DNA of 64,000 nucleotides, from assembly GCF_034424625.1 (NCBI RefSeq), contig NZ_CP139976.1:4030001-4094000 (forward strand). Reading direction: 5' to 3'. The DNA is from Janthinobacterium lividum. GTDB lineage: Bacteria > Pseudomonadota > Gammaproteobacteria > Burkholderiales > Burkholderiaceae_D. Position 1 is the first letter of the stretch; the number at the start of each line of letters is the position of its first letter. Below are positions 8,806-17,791 of the stretch, one piece after another. The notes beneath the pieces were generated by a model, which made no database searches, had not been told where the DNA came from, and saw only the letters and a program-made list of their open reading frames with translations. A program made the translations under genes and the position numbers.

Positions 8806-11583
8806 TCAGGCCAGCTGCGCCAGCAAGGCTGCTGCCGCCATCACGTCCGTGCTCTCGCGCCCCTGCCGGTAGCCCGCATGGACAGGAGCCAGCACGGCAT
8901 GCGCGGCGGCGCCACGGCCTTGCGCCTGCAGCACGGCCGCCAGGCTGGTGGCGCAGCGCAGTTCCCAGCCCGGCGCCTGCTGGCCCCTGGCCAGCAGCAG
9001 CGCTTCTTCCAGCTGCGCCCGCACCGCTTCCAGGCCGGCCGCATCGTCTTGCGCCAGCGCCCGCCAGCGGTGGTGGGCGTCGCGGCGCAGTACCTCCGGT
9101 GCGCTCCACGGCGCCAGGCCCATGCGCGCGCGCCGCAGCGCCTGGCTATCGGCGGCCGCGTCGTGCAGGGTGGCCATCAAATCGACCTGTATCGGCCAGC
9201 TGCGCACCGACGGCCAGGGAAATGGCGCCATCGCCTCGCCCCCGTCGAGCAGGCGCTGGTAGGCGGCGCCCCAGGCGCTCCAGTACAGCAAGCCATAGCG
9301 GGCCGCGTGTTCGCACAGCAGGCAAATCCACGCATGCGCCAGTTCCCGCTGCCCGCACCACAGGGCGACGGGAATGGCATTGATGGCCAGCGCCACGCAC
9401 AGCGTGACGCCATTGTGCTCGAAGCCCACCGCCACCGCCTCGCGCGCCAGGATCAGGGCGTCGTCGGGGCGGCCCTGCATCCACAGGCAGCGCGCCAGCG
9501 TGCCGCGCAGGCAAACCTGGTGATCGGCCAGCAAGGCATTGTTGAAACCGAGCTGCGCCGCGCCCTCGGGATGCGCCAGCACCATGCGCGCCAGCGCCGC
9601 CGACTGCGCGTAGCGTCCCTGCACATATTCGCCCACGGAGCGCATGCGCGCCAGCACCAGGCGCATCGCCATGTCGTCGCGCGTTGCGCACAGGACGGCC
9701 AGTTCGGTGACGTAGTTGTCGGCGCGCTGGAAATCGGCCAGCTTCAGGCTGCAGATCCACATGCCGCAAATGGCTTCGGCGCGGCGGCTGCCATCGTCCG
9801 TGCGCATGGCCAGCGCATAGCCGCGCTGGAACGAACGCAGCATGGTGCCGGTGATGCCCTGCGTATGCAGTAGCAGGTGCGCCTGCGAGGCATGCAGCTG
9901 CATCTCGCTGTCGGGATCGTCCACCGCGTGCGCGGCCATGCGCTCGAGCGCCCGCTCGACGCGTACGCGGTATTCATCCATCAGCGACAGCTGATAGAAC
10001 AGGGTTTGCGCGGCCAAGGTCAGCGCCACGCCCAGCGCCACGTCGCCCTCCTCGCCGAAAGCCCAGTCGATGGCGGCGCGCAGGTCATCGACATGGCGGC
10101 CATAGCACGCGCTCCAGCGTGCCGGCGGCATGCTTGCCCAGTCGGCGGCGATGCGTCCGGCCAGTCCCAGGCAATGGCGCGCATGGCGCAGCAGCACGGC
10201 ATCCTCGCCCCCGCCCGCCGACAGCTGCGCGCCAGCATAGGCGCGCGTGGTGTCGAGCAGCCGGTAATACACATGCTGGCAGCAAAACTCGATGCTGACG
10301 AGGGACTTGGCGGCCAGGTCGGCCAGCGTGTCGAACACGTCGCATCCCGCCACGGCGCTGGCCGACTCCAGCCGGAAGCGGCTCCTGAACACGCTCAGCG
10401 CCTGCAGCACCTGGCGCTCTTGCGCGTCGAGCAGGCCGTAGCTCCAGTCCAGGGTGGCGCGCAAGGTCTGGTGGCGCAAGGGCATGTTGCGCGCGCCGCG
10501 CGTGAGCAGGCGAAAGCGGTCGTCGAGCTGGCGGCGCAATTCGTGCAAGCCGAAATGGCCGATGCGCCCGGCCGCCAGCTCCAGCGCCAGCGGAATGCCA
10601 TCGAGGCGCCGGCAGATATCCACCACCACGGGCACGTCGGCGTCGGCCAGCACGAAAGTATCGTCGACGGCCGCGCAGCGTTCGCAAAACAGCTGCACCG
10701 CGGCGAAGTGCCGGACCGCCGCCGCATCGGGCACGGCATCGGCCGGCGGCAATTCCAGTGCGGGCAGGCGCTGCAGCTGTTCGCTGGTGAGGCGCAGCGG
10801 CTCGCGGCTGGTGGCCAGTACGTGCAGCAGCGGCGCGCCCTTGAGCAAGGCGTCGGCCAGGGTGGCGGCCGCGCCGATCACGTGTTCGCAGTTATCGAGC
10901 ACGAGCAGCATGTGGCGCGGGCGCAGGTAGGCCAGCAGGACCGGCATGGCGTCGCCGGCCGGCACCGCCACCCCGAGCGCCGTGGCCAGCGCCAGCGGCA
11001 CCAGGCGGCCCTCGTCCAGCGGCGACAGGTCGACGAAACATACGCCGTCGGCATAGCGGCGCAGCACGCGCGTGGCCAGGACGACTGCCAGGGTGGTCTT
11101 GCCGATGCCGCCCGGACCGGCAATGCACAGCAGGCGCAATTGCAGCAGCTGGTTGGCCATCGTTTGCAGCACCTCGGCGCGGCCCAGCATGCGCGTCAGC
11201 ATGACGGGCAGGTTATGCCGCGGCTCGGCGCCCGCCGCACCGGACGCCGGCCCGCCCGTGTGCGCCAGCGGCGCCAGGAAGCCGTAGCCGCGCCCGGGGA
11301 TGGTGGTGATGTAGCGCTGGCCATCGCGGCCATCGCCAAGCGCCTTGCGCAGCGCCGCCAGGTGCACGCGCAAGGTCGCGTCGTCGACCACGGCATTGGG
11401 CCAGACAATGGCCACCAGTTCATGCTTGTCGACGATGTCGCCGGCGCGCTCCAGCAGGGCCAGCAGCAAGTCCATGGCCCTGCTGCCCAGGCGCAGCGCG
11501 CGATCGCCCTCGAACAGCAGGCGTTCTAGCGGCAAAAGGCGAAACGGGCCAAAGACATAGGCCGGGACAGGACTGTTTATCAT
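8806..11583 (-). CDS. Winged-helix regulator with NTPase and TPR-like domains
   Basis: A 925-residue protein. Residues about 8-105 form an OmpR-type winged helix (YVFGPFRL to PGRGYGFLAP) without a receiver domain. A STAND/NB-ARC-like P-loop ATPase follows, with Walker A GPGGIGKTTL near residue 158 and Walker B-like LLVLDNCEHV near 230. The C-terminal half is Ala/Leu-rich helical repeat of the TPR type. Such proteins act as ATP-dependent signal-integrating activators; the target and ligand are unknown. It is convergent with the lipase-foldase genes, and the EAL gene on the same strand ends 52 bases upstream of its start. It does not resemble an acquired gene in composition. Confidence 0.85.
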   Translation of the reverse strand: MINSPVPAYVFGPFRLLPLERLLFEGDRALRLGSRAMDLLLALLERAGDIVDKHELVAIVWPNAVVDDATLRVHLAALRKALGDGRDGQRYITTIPGRGYGFLAPLAHTGGPASGAAGAEPRHNLPVMLTRMLGRAEVLQTMANQLLQLRLLCIAGPGGIGKTTLAVVLATRVLRRYADGVCFVDLSPLDEGRLVPLALATALGVAVPAGDAMPVLLAYLRPRHMLLVLDNCEHVIGAAATLADALLKGAPLLHVLATSREPLRLTSEQLQRLPALELPPADAVPDAAAVRHFAAVQLFCERCAAVDDTFVLADADVPVVVDICRRLDGIPLALELAAGRIGHFGLHELRRQLDDRFRLLTRGARNMPLRHQTLRATLDWSYGLLDAQERQVLQALSVFRSRFRLESASAVAGCDVFDTLADLAAKSLVSIEFCCQHVYYRLLDTTRAYAGAQLSAGGGEDAVLLRHARHCLGLAGRIAADWASMPPARWSACYGRHVDDLRAAIDWAFGEEGDVALGVALTLAAQTLFYQLSLMDEYRVRVERALERMAAHAVDDPDSEMQLHASQAHLLLHTQGITGTMLRSFQRGYALAMRTDDGSRRAEAICGMWICSLKLADFQRADNYVTELAVLCATRDDMAMRLVLARMRSVGEYVQGRYAQSAALARMVLAHPEGAAQLGFNNALLADHQVCLRGTLARCLWMQGRPDDALILAREAVAVGFEHNGVTLCVALAINAIPVALWCGQRELAHAWICLLCEHAARYGLLYWSAWGAAYQRLLDGGEAMAPFPWPSVRSWPIQVDLMATLHDAAADSQALRRARMGLAPWSAPEVLRRDAHHRWRALAQDDAAGLEAVRAQLEEALLLARGQQAPGWELRCATSLAAVLQAQGRGAAAHAVLAPVHAGYRQGRESTDVMAAAALLAQLA

Positions 11584-11634
11584 TCTTGCGTGGAGGAGAA
11601 GGTGTTAAAGCACGCGGCTTGCAGTGGCCATATT

Positions 11635-12567
11635 CTACTGAGCATCCGCGCCATGCCGCATGGCGCCATGTTTCGGCACTGTTACAAGGCCGGCCGGCGC
11701 GCCAGCGGACAGCAGCGCGGCCACCTCGGCCGCAGGCGCCGGGCGGTGCAGATAAAAACCCTGCACCTGCGGGCAACCCAGCCGCCGCAGCTGCGCCAGC
11801 TGTTCCCCGTTTTCCACGCCCTCGGCCAGCGCCTGCAAGCCCAGGCCATGCGCCAGCGCAATGGTCGAGGCGACGATCACGGCATCACTGCCTGCGCTGC
11901 CATCGAGGTCGCGGATGAAGCAGCGGTCGATCTTGATGGTGTGAATCGGCAGCATCCTGACATGGCTCAAGCCCGAATGGCCGGTGCCGTAATCGTCAAG
12001 CGAAATGGCCAGGCCCAGCGCGCGCAGCTGGCGCAATCCCTGCGCCGCCTGCGCCATGTCGTCGATGCAGCAGCTTTCCGTCACTTCCAGCTCCAGCAGG
12101 CCGGGAGGAATGGCGTGGCGCCGCAGGCAGCCCAGCACAAAGTCAGGCAAGTGCGGCTGGCACAGCTGGCGCGCCGAGACATTCACCGCGACCGGCACCA
12201 AAGGCAGGCCAGCCGCGCGCCACTGCGCCAGTTGGCGGCAAGCCGCATCGATGCCCCAGTTGCCCAGCGCCGCGATGGCCTGCGTCTGCTCGGCCAGGCC
12301 GATGAATTCGTGCGGGTAGATCAGGCCATGGCGCGGATGCTCCCAGCGCAGCAGTGCTTCCAGGCCGACCAGGCGCAGTTGCGCCGTATCGAACTTGCCC
12401 TGATAGTGAAAGCGGAACTCACCATCGACGATGGCGCTGTCCAGGCGCGCCTGCAGCTCCCGGCTGCGCGCCGACGCCACCGGTGTGCCTGCCGGCCCAA
12501 CCCGCGCCTGGCGCCGCGCCCGCCACAGCATGACGCAGCCGAGCCAAAACCTTGCCAGGCGCGCCAC
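11635..12567 (-). CDS. EAL-domain c-di-GMP phosphodiesterase
   Basis: A 310-residue protein made almost entirely of one EAL domain, which hydrolyses c-di-GMP to pGpG. Catalytic and metal-binding signatures look intact: EALLRW, NVSARQL, ELEVTES, LDDYGTG, IKIDRCFI, AEGVEN and QVQGFY. There is no GGDEF or sensory domain, only a short hydrophobic/basic N-terminus. The start is GTG at 12567, whose first base is the last base of the chemoreceptor stop (TAGTG), so translation is probably coupled to the upstream receptor gene. This links a chemoreceptor to c-di-GMP turnover in one transcript. Activity is predicted from conserved residues only. Confidence 0.9.
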   Translation of the reverse strand: MARLARFWLGCVMLWRARRQARVGPAGTPVASARSRELQARLDSAIVDGEFRFHYQGKFDTAQLRLVGLEALLRWEHPRHGLIYPHEFIGLAEQTQAIAALGNWGIDAACRQLAQWRAAGLPLVPVAVNVSARQLCQPHLPDFVLGCLRRHAIPPGLLELEVTESCCIDDMAQAAQGLRQLRALGLAISLDDYGTGHSGLSHVRMLPIHTIKIDRCFIRDLDGSAGSDAVIVASTIALAHGLGLQALAEGVENGEQLAQLRRLGCPQVQGFYLHRPAPAAEVAALLSAGAPAGLVTVPKHGAMRHGADAQ

Positions 12568-14165
12568 TAGGCCAGCAGGCGCGGCGCGGCCGGCACACTA
12601 CGGCGCGGCAAGGTGTGCGCCGGCCCCTGCTGCAGGCGAAACACGCTGACCACCTGCAGCAGCTTCGCCGCTTCGCTCTCCAGCGATTGCGAGGCGGCTG
12701 CCGCCTCTTCCACCAGGGCGGCGTTCTGCTGCGTCACTTCATCCATCTGCAGCACCGCCTGGCTGACCTGGCCGATGCCCGTGCTTTGCTCGGCGCTGGC
12801 AGCCGTGATGTCGGCCACCATCTGGCAGACACGGCCCACGGCCGCCACCACTTCCTGCATCGTGGCGCCAGCCTGCGCCACGAGGGCCGCGCCCGCGTCC
12901 ACCTGCTGCGTGGAATTGGCGATCAGGGCGCGGATATCGCGCGCCGCCGCCGCGCTGCGCTGCGCCAGGTTGCGCACTTCCGTCGCCACGACGGCAAAGC
13001 CGCGCCCCTGCTCGCCCGCGCGCGCCGCTTCCACGGCCGCGTTCAGGGCCAGGATATTCGTCTGGAAGGCCAGCATGTCGATCACGCCGATGATGTCGGC
13101 GATCTGCGCCGAGGAAGCGCTGATGGCGTCCATGGTATGGATCACCTGCCCCACGGCTTGCCCGCCAGCGCCGGCGATATTCGCCGCCTCGACGGCCAGC
13201 ACGCTGGCGTGACGGGCATTGTCCGCGTTCTGCTGCACGGTGGAGCTGAGTTCCTCCATGGCCGACGCCGTCTGTTCGAGCGAGCTGGCCTGCTCCTCGG
13301 TGCGCGACGACAGGTCGATATTGCCGGCCGCGATCTGCGACGACGCCGTGGCGATGGTGTCGGTGCCGCTGCGCACCTGCTGCACGATGTCGAGCAGGTT
13401 GCCGTTCATGATGCACAGCGCGTCGAGCAGCTTGCCCGTTTCATCGCCGCCGTGGCGGCCGAAGGTCGATGTCAGGTCGCCGGCGGCCACGGTCTGCGCC
13501 ACGGCCAGGGCATGGCGCAGCGGATTGACGATGCTGCGCGTGACCAGCCAGGCCGTGACGAGCGAAAAGAGCACGGCCAGCGCGCTCAGTGCCAGCATCA
13601 TGTTGCGCGCCGTGGCGTATTCGTGGCGCACCTGGGCGCCCGCCTCCTCCATCAGGTCATGCTGGTGCGCGATGAGGCTTTCCAGCGCCGCCATGTAGCG
13701 CAGCTGGTCGCCGCGCACGGTGCCGAGCAGCAAACTGGTCGCTTCATCGCGCGCCCCTTCTTCCAGCAGGGCCAGTACCTTGTCGCGCCCGCCGTTGAAC
13801 GTGGCGCGCGCCTGCGCCACGGCCGCCATCTGCTGGCGTCCCTGCGGCGACAGCACCACCTTGTCCAGCTGCGCCAGGCCCTTTTCCGTTTCGCCGCCCG
13901 CCCTGGCGATGGTGGCGCGTTCCTGCGCCAGCTGCTGCGGCTCCGTCATCAGCAGCAGGTTGCGCGAGGAGCGCGCGATGATGTTGACATTCTTGATGAT
14001 GTCGTTGGCCAGCACGGTTTTCGGATATTTGTCATCGATCACGTCGCGCATGCGCAGTTCCAGGCTGGACAGGCGCAGCATGCCCAGCACGGCGGTCGCC
14101 AGCAGCAGCAAGGTCAACAACGCAAAGGAGCAGCGCAGGCGCGTGCCGATTTTCATATTTGCCAT
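12567..14165 (-). CDS. Methyl-accepting chemotaxis protein (4HB type)
   Basis: About 532 residues. TM1 (about 5-25), a periplasmic four-helix-bundle sensor (about 26-185), TM2 (about 186-208), a HAMP domain, then the cytoplasmic methylation and signalling domain with the highly conserved hairpin tip around EAARAGEQGRGFAVVATEVR. It signals to CheA/CheW. There is no C-terminal CheR-docking pentapeptide; the protein ends in PAAPRLLA. I place the start at the second ATG, which has AAGGA upstream; an ATG 12 bases earlier (14177) abuts that sequence and is less likely. The EAL gene follows with one shared base. A CRP-consensus site lies about 165 bp upstream. Confidence 0.9.
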   Translation of the reverse strand: MANMKIGTRLRCSFALLTLLLLATAVLGMLRLSSLELRMRDVIDDKYPKTVLANDIIKNVNIIARSSRNLLLMTEPQQLAQERATIARAGGETEKGLAQLDKVVLSPQGRQQMAAVAQARATFNGGRDKVLALLEEGARDEATSLLLGTVRGDQLRYMAALESLIAHQHDLMEEAGAQVRHEYATARNMMLALSALAVLFSLVTAWLVTRSIVNPLRHALAVAQTVAAGDLTSTFGRHGGDETGKLLDALCIMNGNLLDIVQQVRSGTDTIATASSQIAAGNIDLSSRTEEQASSLEQTASAMEELSSTVQQNADNARHASVLAVEAANIAGAGGQAVGQVIHTMDAISASSAQIADIIGVIDMLAFQTNILALNAAVEAARAGEQGRGFAVVATEVRNLAQRSAAAARDIRALIANSTQQVDAGAALVAQAGATMQEVVAAVGRVCQMVADITAASAEQSTGIGQVSQAVLQMDEVTQQNAALVEEAAAASQSLESEAAKLLQVVSVFRLQQGPAHTLPRRSVPAAPRLLA

Positions 14166-14326
14166 CTTTATTCGCATCCTTCAGTGTGGTGCATCGGTCA
14201 TCGCGCCGGGCTCGCATGCAAGGCTGACGGCAATGGCTGCCGCCTGCCACGAATGGCTGGACGCAGCAGGCGGAGGGGTCAGCCGGGATGTGGCCGAGGC
14301 GGGAACAAGGGTGGTACGGCAGGCAG

Positions 14327-14342
14327 TGTGAGTTATCTCACA
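14327..14342. promoter_or_regulatory. Perfect CRP/Vfr-type binding site
   Basis: The sequence TGTGA-GTTATC-TCACA matches the CRP half-sites exactly, with the right 6-base spacing. It lies in the intergenic region upstream of the chemoreceptor-EAL pair and downstream of the second chemoreceptor, so the receptor-EAL transcript is the likely target. Confidence 0.6.
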
Positions 14343-14384
14343 AGCAATGTCGCGTTAAGTTTTGAAAAGATTTGCTTAGATGGC

Positions 14385-14415
14385 AAAACAGCTATTCTTA
14401 TAACGCTGTTTTTTT
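14385..14415. terminator. Intrinsic terminator between the two chemoreceptor genes
   Basis: An 8-bp perfect stem (14385-14392 with 14405-14412) with a 12-base loop is flanked by A's on one side and seven T's on the other. The better T-run is on the plus strand, but the stem can also end minus-strand transcripts of the upstream receptor gene. Confidence 0.55.
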
Positions 14416-14458
14416 AGTAAGTAGTAACCGCAGTGCGAACCTGTGCGCGCATGTGGAA

Positions 14459-14479
14459 ACGGCCGCGCAAGGCGGCCGT
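14459..14479 (-). terminator. GC-rich hairpin after the second chemoreceptor gene
   Basis: A perfect 8-bp GC-rich stem (14459-14466 with 14472-14479) and a 5-base loop start about 30 bases after the receptor stop codon. The T-tract is short, so termination would be modest. Confidence 0.45.
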
Positions 14480-14509
14480 CCGGAAGCGCATGCTGGCGCC
14501 GTCAATCCG

Positions 14510-16297
14510 TCAGAACACTTCCCACTCGTCGTCGCGCGGCGCGCTCTGGCGCTGGGATGGCACGGCGTGCAAGGCCGGGCGGCCTGCGGTGGGGCGTGAT
14601 GCGGGACGCGATGCAGGACCCGCTGCCGGACGCTTCGGCGCGGCGCTGGCCAGCGCGGCGCGCGGCGCGGCCGGCCTTGCGTTCGCGTTTGCGCGCGCGG
14701 CAGGCGCCTGGGCGCCATCGAGCTTGAACACGCTGACCACGTCGGCCAGCTGGCCCGATTGCTCCTGCAGCGATTCGGCCGCGGCGGCCGCCTCTTCCAC
14801 CAGGGCCGCGTTCTGCTGCGTCACCTGGTCCATCTGGCCGATGGCCTGGTTGATCTGGTCGATGCCCGAGCTTTGCTCCTGCGTGGCCAGGCTGATTTCC
14901 GCCATGATGTCCGTCACGCGCTGCACGCTGGAGACGATTTCGGCCATCGTGCTGCCCGCCTCGGCCACCAGCTTGCTGCCCGCGTCGACCGCCACCACGG
15001 AGTCGCCGATCAGGGTCTTGATCTCTTTCGCTGCGCCAGCGGATCTTTGGGCAAGATTACGCACTTCCGTCGCCACGACGGCGAAACCGCGTCCCTGCTC
15101 GCCCGCACGCGCCGCTTCCACGGCGGCATTCAAGGCCAGGATATTCGTCTGGAAGGCGATGCCGTCGATGACGGAAATGATGTCGACGATCTTGCGCGAC
15201 GAGTCGTTGATGGCGTCCATGGTCTGTACCACCTTGCCTACCACTTCACCGCCTTTCACGGCCACGCCCGAGGCGCTCAGCGCCAGCTGGTTGGCCTGCT
15301 GGGCATTGTCGGCGTTCTGCCGCACGGTGGACGTCAGCTCTTCCATCGACGACGCCGTCTCTTCCAGCGAACTGGCTTGCTCTTCCGTGCGCGAGGACAG
15401 GTCCAGGTTGCCGCTGGCAATTTCCGACGAGGCCGTGGCGATGGTCTCCGTGCCGCTGCGCACCTGGCCGACAATGCTGACCAGGCTGGAATTCATGTCC
15501 TTGAGCGCCTGCAGCAGCTGGCCCGTTTCTTCCGTCGTGTGCACCTCGATGTGGCTGGTCAGGTCGCCCGAGGCCACCGTCTGCGCCACTTTCACGGCCG
15601 AGTTGATCGGCTGCGTGATGGCGCGCGTGATGTAGGCGGCGCAACCGATGCCCAGCGCGGAGGCCAGCAAGCCGAGGATGACCATCAGGCTTTCCGAGCG
15701 GATGACGGCCGCGCTGCCGTCCTTGACGCTGGCATCGGCCACGCCGTTATTGAGCTTGATGATGTCGTTGAGCGTGCCTTCGGCCTTGCCGAACAGCGCG
15801 CGCGAATCCTGGTACTGCTTGTAAAAGCCCACGAACAGCTCTTTCTGCCGCGCTTCGTCGCGGTTGTCGGCCAGTTGGCGCAAGATGGCGCGCACCTTGT
15901 CGTCGTCCGCCTTCCAGGCCGTCCACTCGCCCTGGAAGCGCTGCCACAGCGCGGCTTCCTCGGTGGTCTGCGGCAGCGGTTCGTACAGCTTGCGGCCCGC
16001 CTCGATATTGTTCCAGGCCTTGGTGCGCAGCTGCAGCGCTTCCGCGAACTTGTCCTGTGCCTGGTAATTGTTTTCATAGATGGCGGCCGTCAGGGTGGCG
16101 GCGGCAACGGCCGTCTGGCCTTCGCTGATCATCATCAAGCCCTGGATCGACGGCAGGCGCACCACACCGATTTCATTGACGGCGCGCCCCACGGTGGCGA
16201 TGCCCGTGTAGCCGCTGATGCCCACCACCAGCAAGGCCACCATCATCACGGCGACAAGCGTCGCCAACTTCCATTTGATCAGTAAATTCTTAAACAT
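14510..16297 (-). CDS. Methyl-accepting chemotaxis protein with CheR-docking tail
   Basis: About 595 residues. TM1 (about 9-30), periplasmic four-helix-bundle ligand domain (about 31-190), TM2, HAMP, and the MCP signalling domain with the EAARAGEQGRGFAVVATEVR tip. After the signalling domain comes an Ala/Pro-rich linker of about 70 residues ending in EWEVF, which fits the xWxxF pentapeptide that tethers CheR/CheB in high-abundance receptors. The start is Met at 16297, preceded by AAGGA; the frame is open for 25 more residues upstream but those lack any membrane logic. It is paralogous to the neighbouring receptor but carries the tail that the neighbour lacks. The ligand is unknown. Confidence 0.92.
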   Translation of the reverse strand: MFKNLLIKWKLATLVAVMMVALLVVGISGYTGIATVGRAVNEIGVVRLPSIQGLMMISEGQTAVAAATLTAAIYENNYQAQDKFAEALQLRTKAWNNIEAGRKLYEPLPQTTEEAALWQRFQGEWTAWKADDDKVRAILRQLADNRDEARQKELFVGFYKQYQDSRALFGKAEGTLNDIIKLNNGVADASVKDGSAAVIRSESLMVILGLLASALGIGCAAYITRAITQPINSAVKVAQTVASGDLTSHIEVHTTEETGQLLQALKDMNSSLVSIVGQVRSGTETIATASSEIASGNLDLSSRTEEQASSLEETASSMEELTSTVRQNADNAQQANQLALSASGVAVKGGEVVGKVVQTMDAINDSSRKIVDIISVIDGIAFQTNILALNAAVEAARAGEQGRGFAVVATEVRNLAQRSAGAAKEIKTLIGDSVVAVDAGSKLVAEAGSTMAEIVSSVQRVTDIMAEISLATQEQSSGIDQINQAIGQMDQVTQQNAALVEEAAAAAESLQEQSGQLADVVSVFKLDGAQAPAARANANARPAAPRAALASAAPKRPAAGPASRPASRPTAGRPALHAVPSQRQSAPRDDEWEVF

Positions 16298-16637
16298 GGC
16301 GAGGTCCTTTATAAAGTCACGAAGACTGCTGGCGAAGTCGGGGCTGGCATGTTCGAGTAAAACAGCTGACACTTGTATAAAGGCGGCGGGGATGGGGCGT
16401 ACGCTTCGTTACAATTGGCGAGATTTTATAAGTGGAAGCATAGTGGAAAACGGACGCGCTGACAGCTACATACTTGATACAAATCAATATTTCTTTCCTT
16501 ACTGTGGTGCGCCTTGCACAGTGGCATCGAAAAGCCGTCCAATGCCCTGCTTTGGTGCAAAAAATCTCCGCGCGTCGCTATTGGCTACGCAGTTGATAGT
16601 CGTATAAGATGAGCAACAAGCAAACAACAGGCAGACC
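16298..16637. other. 340-bp divergent regulatory region
   Basis: No credible ORF. This AT-richer stretch separates the second chemoreceptor and the 5'-nucleotidase genes and must hold both promoters. The clearest element is an FNR-type site at 16474-16487, listed separately. A TATAAA on the minus strand (near 16429-16434) is a possible receptor -10 box. Confidence 0.5.
16474..16487. promoter_or_regulatory. Perfect FNR/Anr-type binding site
   Basis: TTGAT-ACAA-ATCAA matches the FNR consensus at all ten defined positions. It lies between the chemoreceptor and 5'-nucleotidase genes, about 180 bp from the receptor start and 150 bp from the nucleotidase start, so it could serve either. Confidence 0.6.
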
Positions 16638-17573
16638 ATGGCTTATCCTATCGAACACAAACTGGTGATCGGGGTCGCTTCCAGCGCCCTGTTCGACCTG
16701 GCCGAATCGCACCAGGTCTACCTCGACAACGGCCCGGAGGAATACCGCAAATACCAGGAAACGCATATCGACACGGTCTTGCCGCGCGGCGTAGCCTTTC
16801 CCTTCATCCGCCGCTTCCTGAACATCAACAAGCACTATCCGCGCCAGTCGCCCGTGGAAGTGGTGCTGTTTTCGCGCAATTCGCCGGAAACGGGCTTGCG
16901 CGTCATGCACAGCATCGCCCACTACGGCCTGGACATTTCGCGCGCCGCCTTCATGACGGGCAAGTCGCCCTACCCCTACCTGCCCGCCTTCAACGCGTCG
17001 CTGTTCCTCAGCGCGAATGAAGACGACGTGCGCAGCGCCCTGGCCTGCGACTATCCGGCCGGCCTGGTGCTGCCGTCGCGCACGGAAGACGACGAAAACG
17101 ACGAGGAATTGCGCGTGGCCTTCGATTTCGACGGCGTGATCGCTGACGACGAAGCGGAAACCGTCTTCAAGCGCAATAACGACGTCGATGAATTCCACGC
17201 CCATGAAACCCTGAACGTGGGCACGCCGCACCGCCCCGGCCCGCTGGCCGGCCTGTTCCAGAAGCTGGCCACCATGCAGCGCCTGGAGGAAAGGGCCCAG
17301 CGGCGCGATCCCGGCTATAAAAAGATCCTGCGCATCGCCATCATCACGGCGCGCAACGCGCCCTCGCACGAGCGGGTCGTGACGACCCTGAAAAGCTGGG
17401 GCGTGGCGGCCGACGAAACGTTTTTCCTCGGCGGCATGGACAAGTCGCGCGTGCTGGCCGTGTTCAAGCCGCATATCTTCTTCGATGACCAGTTGAGCCA
17501 CCTCAAATCGGCGGGCGGCACCATCCCGATGGTGCATGTCCCGTTCGGCATTGCGAATGTCCGCGCAGGATAA
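16638..17573 (+). CDS. Cytosolic 5'-nucleotidase (PF06189 type)
   Basis: A 311-residue soluble protein. The N-terminal half (LVIGVASSALFDLAES, VVLFSRNSPETGLRV) and the central HAD nucleophile motif AFDFDGVIADDEAE near residue 160 match the bacterial relatives of animal NT5C1, which dephosphorylate nucleoside monophosphates. FITARNAP-like IITARNAPSHERV provides the second HAD motif, and HIFFDDQLSHL the metal-binding third motif. ATG at 16638 begins the conserved N-terminus; a clear AGGAGG is not seen. It is monocistronic, followed by a repeat-like spacer before mfd. Confidence 0.85.
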   Translation: MAYPIEHKLVIGVASSALFDLAESHQVYLDNGPEEYRKYQETHIDTVLPRGVAFPFIRRFLNINKHYPRQSPVEVVLFSRNSPETGLRVMHSIAHYGLDISRAAFMTGKSPYPYLPAFNASLFLSANEDDVRSALACDYPAGLVLPSRTEDDENDEELRVAFDFDGVIADDEAETVFKRNNDVDEFHAHETLNVGTPHRPGPLAGLFQKLATMQRLEERAQRRDPGYKKILRIAIITARNAPSHERVVTTLKSWGVAADETFFLGGMDKSRVLAVFKPHIFFDDQLSHLKSAGGTIPMVHVPFGIANVRAG

Positions 17574-17593
17574 AACCTGCTGCGCGTCGTGCT

Positions 17594-17650
17594 TTGCGGC
17601 CTGCGATGCTCACCGTACTAAAGTACGGTTGCGCTTCTTAGCCACAAATC
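17594..17650. repeat. Short palindromic repeat-like element upstream of mfd
   Basis: A hairpin of ACCGTACT and AGTACGGT (17612-17619 with 17622-17629) is embedded in a TGCGATGCTC...GCGCTTCTTAGCC context. It looks like a dispersed intergenic element of this bacterial group rather than a terminator, since no T-tract follows. Only one copy is seen here. Confidence 0.4.
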
Positions 17651-17699
17651 ACTGCCGCTCACGACGGTTTTCTCAAGCGCGGAGATATAAGTGATGGTC

Positions 17700-17705
17700 T
17701 ATAAT
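17700..17705 (+). promoter_or_regulatory. Possible -10 box for mfd
   Basis: A perfect TATAAT about 87 bases upstream of the mfd start. A convincing -35 is not visible. Confidence 0.35.
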
Positions 17706-17791
17706 CTCGCCTGTCGGCGCCGTCACTGGCGGCGCTGCGCGCACCACAGCTGTCCCATTCAACTGCCTCTGCCACTAGTGTCATCGCCTGC

